Part shown: positions 21,501 to 30,200 of the stretch, piece by piece | Position numbering within the stretch: the stretch's first letter is position 1 | Layout: every line of letters starts with the position of its first letter | From: Ascoidea rubescens DSM 1968 | Lineage: Eukaryota; Ascomycota; Saccharomycetes; Ascoideales; Ascoideaceae | DNA length: 64,000 bases | Reading direction: 5' to 3' | Assembly: GCF_001661345.1 (NCBI RefSeq) | Contig: NW_017962931.1 | Coordinates: 235,554-299,553, forward strand | Made by a program: the position numbers and the translations under genes | Notes under the pieces: generated by a model | Told to the model about the DNA's origin: nothing | Seen by the model: only the letters and a program-made list of their open reading frames with translations | Database searches by the model: none

Positions 21501-22658
21501 ATTGTTAGTCAATTAATTAAAATTGCGTTAAAAATTTACGAAAATTCAAATAAGTGCAAATTTCAACTAAGTGACAAGATAAAATCATATTTAGATTTGA
21601 CTGAGGGTCAGGTTGGTCAAATAATAGAGAAACGAATTAGAAATGCTGAATTTAAGGATAGTCTTTCATCAAGTTCTAGGAAGAGATCAAAGGATGCATT
21701 AAATAAATTGAATGAGAATAAAAGAAATATAGTTGATAAAGATATAAACACAAATAATACAAATATAAATAATATGAGCAATATAAACAATTTGAATAAT
21801 TTTCTGGGAAATCCTTTATTTGGAAATCAGTTTTTAAATGTCAACAACCAAGATTTGAATTCTTTGTTAACATCATTTTATTTTGATTCAACTGCATCTG
21901 GTGTATATCCTCCAAATTCCTTGGGTATATCAGGATATTCGCCCAATGATAATGTTAATCAAGCTCCAGTAATAAGATGGAATAGCTCTAGTGGAAATAA
22001 TATGCAAGAATCTATGTCTATGAGTAATCTTCCCAATGGAAATTTTAATAGTCCTAATAATTCCAACAATCAATTTGGCCAGTCAGGTATAAGAAAAACA
22101 TCATCAACTGCGAATATTATCTCCACACTGAATTCTATTTTCAATGCTTCAAATATCTCAGATTTTGGTTTAACTAATAGTGCAAATTCAATTGGGAATA
22201 ATTTTCAAAGTTTATTTTCTCAGCAATCAAATAATCCCCAACAGCAACAACAACAGCAGCAACAGCAGCAACAACAGCAACAGCAGCAACAGCAAAGTAA
22301 TAATTCGATTAATCTTAATAATAGTTTGTTTAACAATAATGTGATTTCCAATGATCATTTATTAAGTAACGAGATGTTTTTAAATACCAATTCTAATATA
22401 TCATTGGATGATCCATATTTTCTAGGGAATATGGAGTATCAAGATGGATCTATATTATATGAGCCAATGTTTAATCTACCTAATTTTCTTTCTGAGGGAG
22501 CAGGTCAGACTCCAGGAAATGTTGCGAGTAATGATATGGATAATAATAATGCTGATAATGCTAATAATAACACTGGGAGCATAATACATATGACACAAAC
22601 GAATAATAATAGTATTAGTGATAAGAAGAATAAAAATAATAATGGATTTAATATATGA
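18540..22658 (+). CDS. Zn2Cys6 transcription factor 2 (paralog of factor 1)
   Basis: 1,372 aa from the ATG at 18540; the frame is open five codons further but without an ATG. An N-terminal SQSQSQ run precedes basic KRRR and a Gal4-type cluster at about residues 115-141 (CDYCRKKKVKC ... CQSC ... C). A long Asp-rich stretch follows at about 275-340. The middle homology region spans about 430-1,000 with SIFSPRGLQWI and LRLAQDIGLHRR. A 19-residue poly-Gln run is encoded at 22239-22295. The C-terminal MEYQDGS...MFNLPNF block matches factor 1. The two genes lie in the same direction 1.7 kb apart with the WW-like gene between them, so this looks like an old tandem duplication. Targets unknown. Confidence 0.88.
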   Translation: MQSGYNNLNNSKSSLNRISENILTNNDDNNNIDNGSKNINLKFLNNSIPTLNSQPLLKYNTLLSQSRSQSQLSSPIQLTPISTQSQSQSQSQSQSLSQKHSQPQPQPKRRRIAKACDYCRKKKVKCNGCAPCQSCIDANQTCAYTHVQKKRTPSNRPSNAKTIKDLEGRLGKMEELMELLVYKIDANLNKNIKNKNIKQTSRSNSRNKLKSSNIINKDKHKINNKIIKNKKLNRSRNSSINKNLENNCETDNHHENDIDIDMNIDIDSEPESYNQDDDYYNDNDDDDDEDDDEDDDDDEDDNDDDSDNDSDNDLSNDNDNDNNPENQSKDNAQQYTQLERLKSDKKTPLEPINTINDNTRNEQNLSLSLVTSQSKDKSNSSSFYHDISTFQEDNPVSMERSNNDNLPKKPYLLLSNGSDHNNPKHDFYIGPNSSFSIFSPRGLQWIHNKLSTDADRLLRPLTFLHTKIHEITSGQSRKWVEPMNKSNLTPIPSKDITFSLLNIIFEVHFPFYIIEKDEAKEIYESYYYNLDLKQSQIKNKFKTKNSKQKKRITYSDFLIMNIILTIAAGIVLDARAAQQNAIQNNHNSIPDTPNDDKDNLVSLNSFFLPHLSNGDLKEIEDKHSLNAIYYFHRVSVLGDGLKSVQAILFLILYNESSLLSKVNYMLVSTALRLAQDIGLHRRETFYGLSEREVSKRKSIWLMCYFLDRNMCLRSGKPPIVNEIDVTTTNHEDILLTLSKRFNEKISTVTKHKAEFLEKLTSSDISDFTICFTYCLCTLSKITSKAYDSLFSATALVGKSLGNIMEKILDISADLDKWKESLPLSFRPGKDISISFKKSNPTDNSLIIQCIIDEARSQLLLLHFSYYFHVMIVNRMAFKVPWNAMMNKKQASQDDERQNSTNSYLRCLDAARQILRLTRYLSKGMTHMVNVCLFYPISAFITLFSCTIQFPSSPHAVDDIYLMIEYYEKFFLHFQDDSINISHQFVDVIVSQLIKIALKIYENSNKCKFQLSDKIKSYLDLTEGQVGQIIEKRIRNAEFKDSLSSSSRKRSKDALNKLNENKRNIVDKDINTNNTNINNMSNINNLNNFLGNPLFGNQFLNVNNQDLNSLLTSFYFDSTASGVYPPNSLGISGYSPNDNVNQAPVIRWNSSSGNNMQESMSMSNLPNGNFNSPNNSNNQFGQSGIRKTSSTANIISTLNSIFNASNISDFGLTNSANSIGNNFQSLFSQQSNNPQQQQQQQQQQQQQQQQQQQSNNSINLNNSLFNNNVISNDHLLSNEMFLNTNSNISLDDPYFLGNMEYQDGSILYEPMFNLPNFLSEGAGQTPGNVASNDMDNNNADNANNNTGSIIHMTQTNNNSISDKKNKNNNGFNI
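22239..22295 (+). repeat. CAG/CAA tract coding poly-Gln
   Basis: Nineteen consecutive Gln codons in mixed CAA/CAG order inside zinc-cluster factor 2. The interruptions suggest selection for the protein tract or an old, stable repeat. Confidence 0.9.
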
Positions 22659-23710
22659 AATTGCTCTTTTAATGATTGAAAATTACGTACTTTTAATTGA
22701 ATTTTTTTTTTAGAGTTAAGTTTTCAATTTATTTTAAATAACTTTGTTTTTTGATTAAAAATACAAATTGTATATAAATAAGATTAAAAATTTTAACATT
22801 GATCACATTAATCAAACTAATCACAAAAATCACATTAATAATACTTATTTTAACGTCAATTATCATGCTAATATATGCTAATATACGTTAATAGATGCTA
22901 ATACTGCTTTCATTTATCTATTACAAGTTTATTAATGACAAAAATTCCTGTTTTTTTTTCTACTCTTTAGACCATAGTTGATGATTAGAGACTATCAGCT
23001 TAAATATGTTGTTTGATTTTTTTTTTCATGGTTTTGCTAAAACAGTTGCTTCTATATTTTTTTATGGTATTACATGAATTTTTTGAGTATCCTTTTAGTT
23101 TATGAATAATGTTTTTTTTTGTTTTCAAATGATAGTAGTGCTGGGGAAATAAAGACTACTTTTCCATCTCATGGAAACGGTGCGGTTTCTACAAGTGGGA
23201 AGAGCAAGCAACAATTTGTAATTTAAAATTGAAGTTTTTATTCTACTCGTGTTGCTGAAAAATTTATTCATTACAATGCCATTGAGTGCAATTTTAAATG
23301 CCCTTCACTGATAGTGTCTGTTCGTTGAAACTTACAAGATGCTAGTAACATTTACAGACTGTTTTTACATTAGCATTTTGTCAATTTCAACGGACACTCG
23401 TAAAATAGGTTATCCAGCAATAAATTTCTAAAAACAGGACTATCATATCCGCACCGTTTCCGTCTCACGGAAAGGTGGTCTTTTTATTGCTCGCTTGAAA
23501 AGCAAAGAAATGGTCTTTTTATTGTCCTAGCACTAGTAGTCACCTTTTAATTGTAGAAACAGTTTCAATCCAGTAGTGAGGATCATGCAAACTAGCAGGT
23601 ACAGACATATATGCAAGTGCACATGCGTCTGCTCAATATTGCGCTTGATATTCATTTCAAGAAGAAAATGATGAGCAAAAGGACAAAGAGAAGGAAAAGA
23701 CATCAGAAAA
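22659..23710. other. intergenic region zinc-cluster factor 2 / CIA2
   Basis: AT-rich 3' flank, then the 400-bp inverted-repeat element (23136-23535), then about 175 bp of promoter before CIA2. No gene seen. Confidence 0.6.
23136..23535. mobile_element. MITE-like element with terminal inverted repeats
   Basis: Exactly 400 bp between outer ends TAGTGCTGGGG (left) and CCTAGCACTA (right). The left 50 bp align, inverted, with the right 87 bp. Inner blocks GGAAACGGTGCGG (23173-23185) and CCGCACCGTTTCC (23449-23461) are perfect 13-bp inverted repeats. The right arm has an extra ~37 bp that duplicates the AATAAAAAGACCA motif. Both arms contain a small hairpin (TTCCATCTCATGGAA left, TTCCGTCTCACGGAA in the right arm as read on +) whose stem changed in a compensatory way. 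There is no coding capacity. TA dinucleotides form the outermost bases; the end TAGTG also fits the YARNG consensus of hAT ends, but no 8-bp target duplication is visible. The superfamily is unresolved. Confidence 0.65.
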
Positions 23711-24391
23711 ATGGACAGTGAGGTTATCAATTCCAACCCAACTGTGTACGACGTCAGTGCATTTTCGAAGAGAGACAGTGCTGACGATGCTATCTTGAAA
23801 CTAGTAACTAACGACATATCACTTACCAACCTCTCCCTTTTCAGTGTTTTTGAATTCACAGAGAATCCTCTGGGTTTGTCTGATTCTGATGATTCAGCTT
23901 CGGTTCTATCCTTCGACGACTTGTCATTAAAAGAGGGCAGGAATGATGACGATGGTTTTTATATCAACAACGGTTACAATACTGATGATGAGACAGAAGA
24001 AAAGATAGATTCTAAGGATATTTATGACTTAATTGCATCTATTTCTGATCCCGAACATCCTCTTACGTTGGCCCAACTAGCTGTGGTCCAATTGCAAGAA
24101 ATCCAGGTGATCAATGGAAAAAGTGAAGGTGATATTGCAGAGGTCGTTATTCGTATTACACCCACGATCACCCACTGTTCGCTAGCCACGTTGATTGGAT
24201 TGGGGATAAGAGTGAGATTAGAAAGGAGTTTACCACCTCAATACCGAATAACGATTTTATTGAAAGAAGGGACTCATCAAAGTGAAAATCAGGTTAATAA
24301 GCAGTTGAATGATAAGGAAAGAGTTTGTGCTGCTTGTGAAAACGACCAGTTATTAAAAGTAATATCTAAAATGTTATCAACATGCGTTTGA
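23711..24391 (+). CDS. CIA2: CIA2/MIP18-family cytosolic Fe-S assembly protein
   Basis: 226 aa. The C-terminal half is a MIP18/DUF59 domain (about residues 100-195): DIYDLIASISDPEHPLTLAQL, VIRITPTITHCSLATLIGLGIR. The tail has KERVCAACEN, containing the reactive Cys conserved in Cia2. Cia2 works with Cia1 and Met18/Mms19 in the CIA targeting complex, which inserts Fe-S clusters into cytosolic and nuclear apoproteins such as DNA polymerases and helicases. The acidic, Ser-rich N-terminal half is typical of fungal Cia2. It starts at the first ATG, about 175 bp after the inverted-repeat element, so the element lies in its upstream region. Confidence 0.93.
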   Translation: MDSEVINSNPTVYDVSAFSKRDSADDAILKLVTNDISLTNLSLFSVFEFTENPLGLSDSDDSASVLSFDDLSLKEGRNDDDGFYINNGYNTDDETEEKIDSKDIYDLIASISDPEHPLTLAQLAVVQLQEIQVINGKSEGDIAEVVIRITPTITHCSLATLIGLGIRVRLERSLPPQYRITILLKEGTHQSENQVNKQLNDKERVCAACENDQLLKVISKMLSTCV

Positions 24392-24618
24392 TTAGATGAG
24401 TTGGGAGATTTTTCATTTTACACGATGTTTTGGTGTTGAGATTGTATTCTTTATATATGTATATATGTATATATTTATATGTATATATATACCCTAGCAA
24501 AAAATGCAAATTAAAATACTGCCTAAAAAAAAAAATGAAATGAAAATGAAATGAAAATGAAATATAAATGAAATAAAAGTGGAAAAATATTATTTAAGGT
24601 TAACTAAAACATAAAAAT
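24392..24618. other. short convergent intergenic region with TA and ATGAAA repeats
   Basis: Between CIA2 (+) and the 840-aa gene (-). A (TATATGTA)n-like tract at about 24452-24492 and an (ATGAAA)n-like tract at about 24534-24575. These are simple repeats near two 3' ends. Confidence 0.7.
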
Positions 24619-27141
24619 CTAGCATAGTTGATAACTTTCAGCTCCTTGATTTTGGTTAACAGCTTTGAAAGTTAGGAAAGTTGATTCTTCCAAATCGTTC
24701 ATATGATTATTGTAGAAATTGTAATTGTAGGAATCAAAAAACTTGATAATGTTTAGTTCGCCTGTGGACTTGTTGAGACTTACTAGTAGTTTGAATTTGT
24801 CAAAGATTTTTTTTTTATCATTAGTTTTTTCATTTTCATTTTCATTTTCATTTTCATTTTTATTTTCATTTTTATTTTCATTTTCATTTTCATTTTCATT
24901 TTCTTGGTCTAGTTCTAGTTCAGAGTTTTGATCAATGAGATAATTAAAAATGGATGGATCGTTTAATATAAACTTGTCATTATGGTTTGAATAATCGGGG
25001 TCGATTAAATTTTTTTCATCTAGTTGACTATTTTCGCTATTGATTTGGTATTTTTGATAAAAGTGTTCTTTTGGGTATTTTAGAGATTCTAGAATCATAT
25101 CTATTTCTTGTTTTGAAATGTTGACGTCATTTATGCCGAAATCAGTGTTTTGATTTCTAAGGAATAGTTGGTTTAGGTTTTCAAATAGGACGTTGTTGTT
25201 TATATTCATTTTTGTGGTTGTATCGAAATGACGAATGTCAGACAAGTCCCATTCCATGAAGATGAAATTGTCCAATAGGTATTTTAGACAGTGGTCGCAC
25301 ATTAGACAGAGTAGGAAGTTTTTAAAGAAGGAGATGTTGTTGAAGGGTTTTAGTTTGAACCATTTTTGTAGTTTGACAGTTAGCAAGAAGTTGATTAGTT
25401 TTTGTCTTAGTTCATTGGAGTAGTGAATTTCTTTTAGGGATTTTTTTTCCTTGAGGAGTCTTTTGATGTTGATGTTGTGTTCATCGTCTTCATCGCTGAT
25501 GTCTGAATCGTGGTCCAAGGGGTCGAAGGTTTCAGTATCGGAGGAGATATCAGATTGGATTTGGTACAAGTGGTTGAAGTTTTGGGTTTGTGGGGAGGAG
25601 ATTGGTGGATGCGGGATGTTGTCTATGACAGATTTTGAGATGGATTTGACGTTTTTTGAGTATTTATCATTTTGAGCGGCCTTGAGATGGTTGGTTTGCA
25701 TGAGGTCTTTTATTGGAGCGAGGTATCGTAGGTCGTGGTCATTGAAGTCGATGATTTTGATGTTGAAGAGTAGATTTGTTGAGATGTTGTGGTTGGGAAT
25801 GGTGAGAGGGAGGGAGTCGTTTTCTTGATTGTAGGGGTAGATTGAATCGTAGTAGTCTGAATTGATGAACCAATAGTCGAGAAAGCCAAAGTTTGAGGAT
25901 AGGGTTGCCGTTTTCAAGTAGGAGTTGATGTTTAGATGTAGGTCGAGGTTGTTTTGGAAGAGGTAGTAGTTTTTGAAGATTTGCTGGTAGATGTGATCGG
26001 ATGAGGGAAGGAGAGGAGGGTTGAGGTAGTTGTTGAAGAACTTTTGGAAGATGTTTTTGTCGTTTTCAGTGGCAATGAGATTGTAGTCGTTGTTGAAGTT
26101 TTCGTTAAAGTTGATTTTAAAGTGGCTTTGGGTGAGGTTGTCGTTAAAGTAGATTGAGGTAAAGATCTGGGAATCGTTGTAAGAGGGGGAATCCGAAGAA
26201 GATGAAGAAGATGAAGAAGATGAAGAGGAAGAGGAATTGTTTCTTTTTAGGAGAAAGTCATTGAGTCTGTCGTTGTCATCGATAAGAGTTGGTTTTTTGA
26301 TGTCGAATTTGTAGAACTCTAGTAGTTTTTTAGGTATTTTGATTTTAGCAAAGTCGTTTGTGGAGTTTATTTGAGAGTAGATGTGGTGTTTGATTTTTAG
26401 TAGATTGAGAGAAGTGTTTGAGGAAGATGTGGTGAGTAGATCTAGGTGGTTTAGATGGTAGTATTTGAAGAGGTTGAAGTTGTGTTTGTTGTTATAGATT
26501 TCGACGTCAAATAGTTTCTTTAGGGCGACTTCGTTAAGAGGAAGGATCTTTAGGATGATGTTCTGGTCTGGAGAGGAGGGCAGCAAGGTAGTGTCAGCAT
26601 CGTTGTAAGAGGTTTTGTCGGTGATTTTTTTGTACTTTCGTTTCCTGTTGTTGGAGGATATTTCAAAGGACTTGGTGGTGCCGACAGCGCTGTTGCAGGA
26701 GATAACCATGGCGTTTCTGTTGTTGAGCTTTCTCAATTTGAGGTAGTCGTTGTGGAAGGAGTCGTCAGCAGAGGCAGCATCAGTCGTTTGAGGGCTAACG
26801 AGAAAGCTGATGAATCTTTTGGAGAAGCATCGATCGAGAGGGTTCTTTCTGAGGACGCAGATGGTGGAGGCGAGGTGGCTGATGTGGACGAGGTAGGGGA
26901 CGTTCTGGAAGGTGGGATTGTAGCTGTTGCAGGCGGGATGGAAGTCGTTGAGAAGCTGGGCGTTGATCTCTTCGTAGGGCGTGTGGGAGATGAAGGGGTT
27001 GGAGAAGAAGCTGCTGGAGGAGCTGAGGAGGCACTTGATCTTGAGGAAGGTGGAGGCGTGCGCCGGCAAGAAGGCCTGGGGACTGTCGTCGCCAGAGGCA
27101 GCTGCGTCGAGGCTGTCGTCTGAGTGCTGGGAGGGGGCCAT
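24619..27141 (-). CDS. uncharacterised 840-aa protein
   Basis: I do not recognise the family. The N-terminus is Ala/Ser-rich, then an ordered-looking segment (about 30-110: LKIKCLL, FHPACNSYNP, PYLVHISHL, RCFSKRFISFLVS). The middle is Asn/Ser/Phe/Tyr-rich with a poly-Ser run at about residues 300-320. An aromatic, Cys-containing segment around 590-640 (FFKNFLLCLMCDHCLKYLL, FIFMEWDLSDI) looks like a folded core. Near the C-terminus an Asn-Glu dipeptide run (24838-24903, from a 6-bp repeat) precedes a final beta-like segment (FKLLVSLNKSTGELNIIKFF). No transmembrane helix or catalytic motif was seen. It is divergent from TRAPPC11 with only 98 bp between start codons, so the two probably share a promoter. 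Its 5' third is GC-rich and its 3' part AT-rich, the mirror image of TRAPPC11. The length and the sustained frame make it real. Confidence 0.75.
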   Translation of the reverse strand: MAPSQHSDDSLDAAASGDDSPQAFLPAHASTFLKIKCLLSSSSSFFSNPFISHTPYEEINAQLLNDFHPACNSYNPTFQNVPYLVHISHLASTICVLRKNPLDRCFSKRFISFLVSPQTTDAASADDSFHNDYLKLRKLNNRNAMVISCNSAVGTTKSFEISSNNRKRKYKKITDKTSYNDADTTLLPSSPDQNIILKILPLNEVALKKLFDVEIYNNKHNFNLFKYYHLNHLDLLTTSSSNTSLNLLKIKHHIYSQINSTNDFAKIKIPKKLLEFYKFDIKKPTLIDDNDRLNDFLLKRNNSSSSSSSSSSSSSSDSPSYNDSQIFTSIYFNDNLTQSHFKINFNENFNNDYNLIATENDKNIFQKFFNNYLNPPLLPSSDHIYQQIFKNYYLFQNNLDLHLNINSYLKTATLSSNFGFLDYWFINSDYYDSIYPYNQENDSLPLTIPNHNISTNLLFNIKIIDFNDHDLRYLAPIKDLMQTNHLKAAQNDKYSKNVKSISKSVIDNIPHPPISSPQTQNFNHLYQIQSDISSDTETFDPLDHDSDISDEDDEHNINIKRLLKEKKSLKEIHYSNELRQKLINFLLTVKLQKWFKLKPFNNISFFKNFLLCLMCDHCLKYLLDNFIFMEWDLSDIRHFDTTTKMNINNNVLFENLNQLFLRNQNTDFGINDVNISKQEIDMILESLKYPKEHFYQKYQINSENSQLDEKNLIDPDYSNHNDKFILNDPSIFNYLIDQNSELELDQENENENENENKNENKNENENENENEKTNDKKKIFDKFKLLVSLNKSTGELNIIKFFDSYNYNFYNNHMNDLEESTFLTFKAVNQNQGAESYQLC
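24835..24903 (-). repeat. 6-bp coding repeat (aatgaa)n, Asn-Glu dipeptides
   Basis: The same hexamer as in TRAPPC11, here in the neighbouring 840-aa gene. About eleven copies with two Lys interruptions. Confidence 0.9.
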
Positions 27142-27239
27142 GGTGGCAGAGGAAGCTCACGCAGCACACGCACCACGGCGGACAGCTATATCCCCGCGGC
27201 CCAGTCCTTTCTCTCCTTCTCCCCCACCAATGCCCACCA
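27142..27239. promoter_or_regulatory. 98-bp divergent promoter, 840-aa gene / TRAPPC11
   Basis: GC-rich, C/T-rich on the + strand toward TRAPPC11, with GCTATATCCC near 27186. Both start codons flank it directly (27141 on -, 27240 on +). Confidence 0.7.
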
Positions 27240-30200
27240 ATGGACGCGTACCCGCTGGATCTCGTGGCGTCGTTGGCGCCTTTGGTGGCTCTCCAGGGCT
27301 TCGACCCTGCAGATGCTGCTGCTGCTGCTGCTTCCCCTCCTGCTTCTCCTCTTCTTGTCTCTGCTGAACGTGTTGCTCGAAGCTCGCCTCCCGTCGCCAC
27401 CACCTCTGCCCTCGAGCTCAGAGCTCTTTTGCTCCACCACTCCCTCCCCCAGAACCTGCTCTGGTGCGACTCCTCCTCCTGCTTCTCCTGGCTCACAGCC
27501 CCCCACCACTTCTTCCTCCCGCTGCTGCCCAAGCTGTGCTTCTCCCCCATCTCCCCCTTCAACACCTCCTCCAAATTGCATCCCAATGGCATCTTCAACT
27601 CCGAGTGGGTACGCAAGTACACCCACCTCTTGCCCTCAGTCTTCATCTCCATCCACGAATTGCTCCTCCACGACCACAGCGACACCTGTGCCCACAGCGA
27701 CATCCATTTGGCTGACGAGATTAACGCCATCAAAGACCAGTTCCTCAAGCGAGAAATCAAGGTTCTCTTCATCGTGACCTGCTCCAAGTCCTCCATCCTC
27801 AACCCGGAACTCGACACAAGAATCACCAACCTACGCAAACTCACCAACCTCAGCTCCAAAAATGGCCTCCTCTTCCTTCCTTCCTTGCCCCAGAATGAAG
27901 TCCTTGCTTTTGCCGACAACATCATTGCCATCATCAAGCCCTGGGTCTTCGACTTTTACCTCACCGTTGAACGAAAAATCAGAAGGAAAATGACCAGGGG
28001 CACTCTCTACAAAATCCAGCAGCTCCAGCTGTTCGACCTCCTCTCCCAGCACGAAAAAGACCTCTTGACCTCCTCCCTCAATTCCTACTCCAACCTCCTC
28101 TGGGACGCAAGATACTTTCTCAAACTATCCTTCATCTCCTACCTACGCCAGAACAACGAAAACACCGTCAAAAACTTCATGTCTGCCTACGACGCCCTCA
28201 TCAACCTCCTCAAAACCATCCACTTTCAAGATAACTCTCATCTATGGCTCCATGTTCGCAAATTGCTAGACATCACTGCCATCAATGTCGTCAAATTGTA
28301 CTTTTATCTCCAATCCCCCTCAATTGCCTACAAAAAATTCAACCACCACATCCAATCCGTCATATCAACCCTAAAGGCCCACAACATCTCCCCCCAATCT
28401 TCCTCGGTCTTCAATTGGCTAAGTCTTCAGTTTCTCTGGCTCGCCCAACTAACTGACATAATTCCCTCCCTGATTCTTCCAATTAACGTCCCTTATCTAT
28501 ATGATAGAGACGACATCCTTGTCAACTCATCGATATCCTCTTTGATGCCCCAGACTGGCTACCTCTATCTACGTTCAATCTCTTTCCTAAGGAAAAAACA
28601 ACACGCCCTACTCTCACAATCAAACTCAAACTCAAACTCAAACTCAAACTCAAACTCAAACTCAATTCCTACAACTCTCGATCCATACTTGATCAAATCA
28701 CAGCCTAACGAATCAAACATAATCCTCTCTCCCATCCTTATCAACTTACTCAAAAACGCCGCAAATGCCTACTCCAGAACAACAAACAACAAAACCAAAA
28801 AAAACTCCATCTTTAACAGATCAATAGCCTACATCAACTTCCAAATAGCCGAGGAATACTTCTTATCAAAAGATTACAAAAACTCCTCCTTCTTCTTCCA
28901 ACAAGCCTTAGCAACTTTCTCAAAAAACAACTTCAACACCATCCTACTCACAATCCTATTCAGACTACTCCAATCTGCCTACTTTTTAAATAACCCCAAC
29001 GATGCCGCACAATACCTCACACAACTATCTATCATCGACGATTTTCACTTTAACCAATCGTCTCAATCAAAAAAAATCCACCAATCTTTAACTTCTATAC
29101 TACAAAACAACAAACTTGCTCCTCTTTTCAACGTCCAACATACCCAAAATAATAAAATAAAATTACACATCTCTGCTGGCGCTTTTAAAAACTTGAAACT
29201 ACTCGATTTATCCTTTGTCTTTAAAGAATCAAAAACCTCCGTCGGCTTGCCCTCTCATATCCAATTAGCCTTAAAATCCCTAATAAATCCTCTATTCACT
29301 TCGCTTTGGACCCTATCCAAAATAACCCTCAACTTTTCAAAACCTTCCGCCTTCTCAACAATCCTATTAATCAACGACTCAAATTCCCCTCCCTCAAACT
29401 TCATCGACATCAAAACCGAAGATTTTACAAAAAACGCAAACTCAATATCCGCAAATATCAACCTAAACTTCAACTCCTCCCACCAAAAAATTATCCACAT
29501 CTCCCAAATCGTCTCAGAAATCGGTATCCATTCTTGTGAATCAATCATCTTACTACTCGAAAACAACCTCTTTGACATCACCATAGATTACCCCCTAGTC
29601 TTGCAATCAAAATTTAATAAAAACTACATTTGGAAAAAACCACAATCCTCTCCCAAAACAACCAAAACTCAAAACTATAATCTCATTAAAACTCAAAACC
29701 CTTTCATAACTGAAATCATACCAAGACATCCACACGTCAATGTATCTGTCAACAAACCCCAAACAGCGTTTACAAATGAATTATTTCCAATAAACATCCA
29801 AGTTTTAAACAACGACAAAGAAATCATCAAAATTGAATTTGCCGCTTTTGTATCCATTGATAACAATACCGATAAAAATATATCTAATAATAATACTACG
29901 CATAACCAAATCAATGAAAACGAAAATGAAAATGAAAATGAAAATGAAAATGAAAATGAAAATGAAAATGAAAAGAAAAACAAAAACAAAAACAAAAATG
30001 AAAACGAAAATAAAAGTCAAACAAAAACATCACTCGACTCTAAAGAAGACAACTTGCTGATCCATTGGGATAATAACCCAAAATCTCATAACATACAGGA
30101 AATTAAAATCAACCAGGAACTTAAAACTGGCTCAATCGCATCGAGCAACTTGTTCATCACTGTGCCCAATTTAAAAGATACCATCGGTCCATCCGGCTTT

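Noticed and set aside
23173-23185. Resemblance of the element's inner block (GCACCGTTTCC on one strand) to a piece of 5S rRNA
   Set aside because: Only 11 bases match from memory; the internal control region and the rest of 5S are absent, so neither a 5S gene nor a 5S-derived SINE is supported.
27124-27777. Long Pro/Ser/Thr-rich and Arg-rich frames overlapping TRAPPC11 and the 840-aa gene
   Set aside because: Low-complexity shadows in GC-rich DNA; the true frames carry conserved family motifs or sustained normal composition.
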